Assembly (NCBI GenBank): GCA_023445955.1
Contig: JAEXJH010000489.1
Coordinates: 1 to 19,262, forward strand
Source: Pseudomonadota bacterium
GTDB taxonomy: Bacteria > Pseudomonadota > Alphaproteobacteria > Caulobacterales > Caulobacteraceae
Reading direction: 5' to 3'
DNA length: 19,262 nucleotides
The notes beneath the pieces were generated by a model that was not told where the DNA came from, searched no databases, and saw nothing but the letters and a program-made list of their open reading frames with translations. Shown in pieces: positions 17,404 through 19,262 of the stretch. Position numbers and translations under genes: made by a program. Position 1 is the first letter of the stretch. Each line of letters opens with the position of its first letter.

Positions 17404-18294
17404 ATGGACGCGGCCGTCTTTCGCGAACCTCGCAAGCGCTCCGTGGCCGTCCCCGGCGGCGAGATCGCGGCCCTGGAGTTTGGCTCGCAGGACCGGCCGA
17501 TCGACGTGGTGTTCGTCCACGCCAACGGCTTCAACGCCCAGACCTATCGCGTGCTGCTGTCGCCCCTGGCGGCGGGCCTGCGGATCCTGGCCATCGACCA
17601 GCGCGGTCACGGCGACACCACGCTGCCCGCCATTCCCGAAGGCCGCCGGTCGTGGCGCGATCTGCGCGATGACCTGACCGGCCTGCTCGACGCCCTGGAC
17701 GGCCCGCCGGCGGTGCTGGCCGGCCACTCGATGGGCGGCACCGTCAGCCTGCTGGCCGCCGCCGAGCGCCCCGATCGCGTGAAGGGTCTCGTCCTGCTGG
17801 ATCCGGTGATCATGCCGTGGCTGGCCACCCTCTACGCCAAGGCGCCATGGACCTCGGGACGCCTGTGGAAGCACATGCCGCTAGTCCGGTCGGCCCTGCG
17901 CCGCCGGGCCGTGTTCGACGACCGCGAGCAGGTGTTCGCCGGCTACAAGGGCCGCGGGGCCTTCAAGACCTGGCCCGAGACCATGCTGGCCGACTATGTC
18001 GCCGGCGGCTTCACCCAGCGCGAGGACGGCAAGGTCGAACTGGCCTGCGCCCCGGCGTGGGAAGCCTCCAACTACGCCGCCCAGGCCCACGATCCGTGGC
18101 GGGCGGTGCGGCAGGTGAAGGTTCCGGTGCGGATCCTCAAGGCCGAGAAGCACTCGACCTGCATGGCCGGCGACGGCTTCGCGCGGCGCGGCAAGGCCGT
18201 GAAGATGGAGACCGTCGCGGGCACGACCCACTTCCTGCCGATGGAGCGTCCCGACGTGGTGCGCGACGCCCTGTTCGACATGGCGACCGCCTAG
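17404..18294 (+). CDS. Alpha/beta hydrolase (cytoplasmic)
   Basis: 296 residues with no signal peptide. The fold markers are VVFVHANGFNAQTY (35-48, HxNGF-type oxyanion segment), AIDQRGHGDT (63-72), the nucleophile Ser109 in AGHSMGGTVS (106-115) and the base His276 (GTTHFLPMERPD). The acid is less clear. After the strand that normally ends in Gly-x-x-Asp the sequence is RILKAEKHSTC (243-253), so Glu248 may replace the usual Asp. The cap region (about 135-225) is long and rich in Arg, Lys and Trp. It could be an esterase, lactonase or similar enzyme, and the substrate cannot be told. GGGAG lies nine bases before the ATG. It is transcribed away from DUF488. Confidence 0.88.
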   Translation: MDAAVFREPRKRSVAVPGGEIAALEFGSQDRPIDVVFVHANGFNAQTYRVLLSPLAAGLRILAIDQRGHGDTTLPAIPEGRRSWRDLRDDLTGLLDALDGPPAVLAGHSMGGTVSLLAAAERPDRVKGLVLLDPVIMPWLATLYAKAPWTSGRLWKHMPLVRSALRRRAVFDDREQVFAGYKGRGAFKTWPETMLADYVAGGFTQREDGKVELACAPAWEASNYAAQAHDPWRAVRQVKVPVRILKAEKHSTCMAGDGFARRGKAVKMETVAGTTHFLPMERPDVVRDALFDMATA

Positions 18295-18301
18295 GCCGGG
18301 C

Positions 18302-19051
18302 TTAAGTCGGGTCTGGGATCAGGTGCGCCAGCTCGTTCGGGATGCAGACGAAGTCGTCCGATAGGGCATAGAGCTTGTAGTTCTTGGCCATGATCTGTTT
18401 GGCCAGGCTCTGGCTGTCGGACTTCAGGTGCTCGACCAGCATCAGCGGCCGGTGGGCGTCGATCAGGGCGTCGGCCCCGCGCAGCACCTGCGGCTCCATG
18501 CCCTCGACATCGACCTTCAGGATGTCGACCTTGGGAAAGCCGAAGCTGTCCAGCGTGCGCATCGGCACGAACTCGCGCTTGTCGGGATCATCGCCCCGCT
18601 CCTGCGACAGGCGCTCGCGCTGCTGGTCGCCGAACTCGACGCTGCCGAAGTTCATGGCCTGATTGTAGTCGAACTGCGGGATCTCGATCGCCCCGGCGTC
18701 CTCGCCGACCGCGACGTGGTGGCAGAAGATGTTGGTGTAGCCGTTCAGCGCCACCGAGCCGGCGATCATGTTGAACAGGATCCGCTGGGCCTCGAAGCAG
18801 TGATAGACCCCGCGCCCGCCCAGCAGGCTGGCCAGGCCCAGCGCGAACAGGCCGAAATTGGCTCCGACATCGAGGACGAAGGGCTCGGGCCCCTTCAGCA
18901 CCGACAGCTTGGAGATCATGTCGATGCTGTCGTGGCCATGGGCGCGGCCGGTCTTCAGGAGGTGGTTGGTCTGGTTGATGTCATGGCGGTTGACGATCAC
19001 CGGGCCGTAGATGGTCGGCATCACCAGCCCGTAGGGCACACGATCAAGCAC
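18302..19051 (-). CDS. FkbM family SAM-dependent methyltransferase
   Basis: 249 residues from a GTG at 19051, chosen because GGAGG lies seven to eight bases upstream. An ATG at 19021 would give 239 residues and is the alternative. SAM-binding motif I is FVLDVGANFGLFALGL (about 58-73), followed by an acidic motif II (YHCFEAQR, Glu86). The FkbM hallmark VDILKVDVEGMEPQVLRGA is at about 175-193. Family members O-methylate hydroxyls of polyketides, sugars and glycans, and in Caulobacter-type bacteria they often occur with surface-polysaccharide genes. None surrounds this one, so the substrate is unknown. It follows the thioesterase by about 50 bases on the same strand, so co-transcription is possible. 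Confidence 0.85.
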   Translation of the reverse strand: MLDRVPYGLVMPTIYGPVIVNRHDINQTNHLLKTGRAHGHDSIDMISKLSVLKGPEPFVLDVGANFGLFALGLASLLGGRGVYHCFEAQRILFNMIAGSVALNGYTNIFCHHVAVGEDAGAIEIPQFDYNQAMNFGSVEFGDQQRERLSQERGDDPDKREFVPMRTLDSFGFPKVDILKVDVEGMEPQVLRGADALIDAHRPLMLVEHLKSDSQSLAKQIMAKNYKLYALSDDFVCIPNELAHLIPDPT

Positions 19052-19101
19052 TACGCGCCCTCCCGGCGGGTCGATTCTGCGGCATGGTGGCCAGGAAATG
19101 G

Positions 19102-19262
19102 CTAGAGCGCCAGCCCGGCGACCTCGTGCCTGGCCAGGGCCGTCCGCGCCGCGTCGGTGACCGGCACCACCTTGCGGGCGTCGAGGTCGAAGGTGATGGC
19201 CACGGCCTCCGAGGTTCCCCACGGCTCGCCCGTCGCCGGGTCCAGCATCCAGTGGGCCACCC
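19102..19262 (-). CDS. Acyl-CoA thioesterase-like protein, C-terminal part only
   Basis: The last 52 residues are visible, and the gene enters from beyond the right edge. The segment HWMLDPATGEPWGTSEAVAI followed by FDLDARKVVP resembles the end of hotdog-fold thioesterases (4HBT, FadM/YbgC type), where a final strand carries A(V/I)xxxFDLxxRKxxP. Assignment is by pattern memory on a short piece. The catalytic residues would lie outside the window. Confidence 0.6.
   Translation of the reverse strand, partial: VAHWMLDPATGEPWGTSEAVAITFDLDARKVVPVTDAARTALARHEVAGLAL

Overview
The window is high-GC DNA (individual 60-base lines reach about 77% G+C) with strong G/C bias at third codon positions, dense genes and short intergenic gaps. 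The gene families, the DUF484-xerC pair, candidate CtrA-type boxes (TTAA-N7-TTAA-like) and a GANTC site in a chemoreceptor promoter fit an alphaproteobacterium of the Caulobacter group. That placement is inferred from style and family content, not from a marker gene. I see no rRNA, tRNA, CRISPR array, insertion sequence or prophage. No gap between genes exceeds about 210 bases.

Layout. 1-1736 (-): a methyl-accepting chemotaxis protein, cut at its C-terminus by the window edge. 1886-3489 (-): a DUF484 gene and xerC, overlapping by 4 bases as a translationally coupled pair. 3614-5773 (+): priA, the replication-restart helicase, whose zinc-binding insert looks half lost. 5777-8216 (-): a 14-helix DHA2-type MFS efflux pump and a TerC-family membrane protein. 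8348-10214 (+): an acyltransferase-3 membrane protein and a secreted CHAP-domain protein. 10277-14962 (+): a CorA-type metal transporter, a two-module pentapeptide-repeat protein, a MipA/OmpV-like outer-membrane protein with no visible signal peptide, and a secreted S33-type alpha/beta hydrolase. 14973-15160: a large composite inverted repeat between convergent genes. 15169-16029 (-): a crotonase whose catalytic residues match dienoyl-CoA isomerase. 16115-16903 (+): a secreted glycine-zipper/SH3 protein. 16900-17334 (-): a DUF488 protein. 17404-18294 (+): a second alpha/beta hydrolase. 18302-19051 (-): an FkbM-family methyltransferase. 19102-19262 (-): the C-terminus of a thioesterase-like protein.

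How the genes relate. Apart from DUF484-xerC there is little operon structure. Most units are one or two genes in alternating orientation, typical of a core chromosome region with housekeeping (xerC, priA), envelope (acyltransferase, CHAP, MipA, glycine zipper), transport (MFS, TerC, CorA) and catabolic (isomerase, hydrolases, thioesterase) genes. Several short intergenic regions carry inverted repeats that look like repressor operators, but no transcription-factor gene lies in the window.

I do not see a convincing new multi-gene system. The observations most worth checking are the selective loss of one PriA zinc site, the isomerase-type catalytic triad in the crotonase, the composite palindromic repeat, the perfect 7-4-7 operator-like palindrome at 16048, and the signal-less MipA gene preceded by a short ATGA-overlapping ORF.
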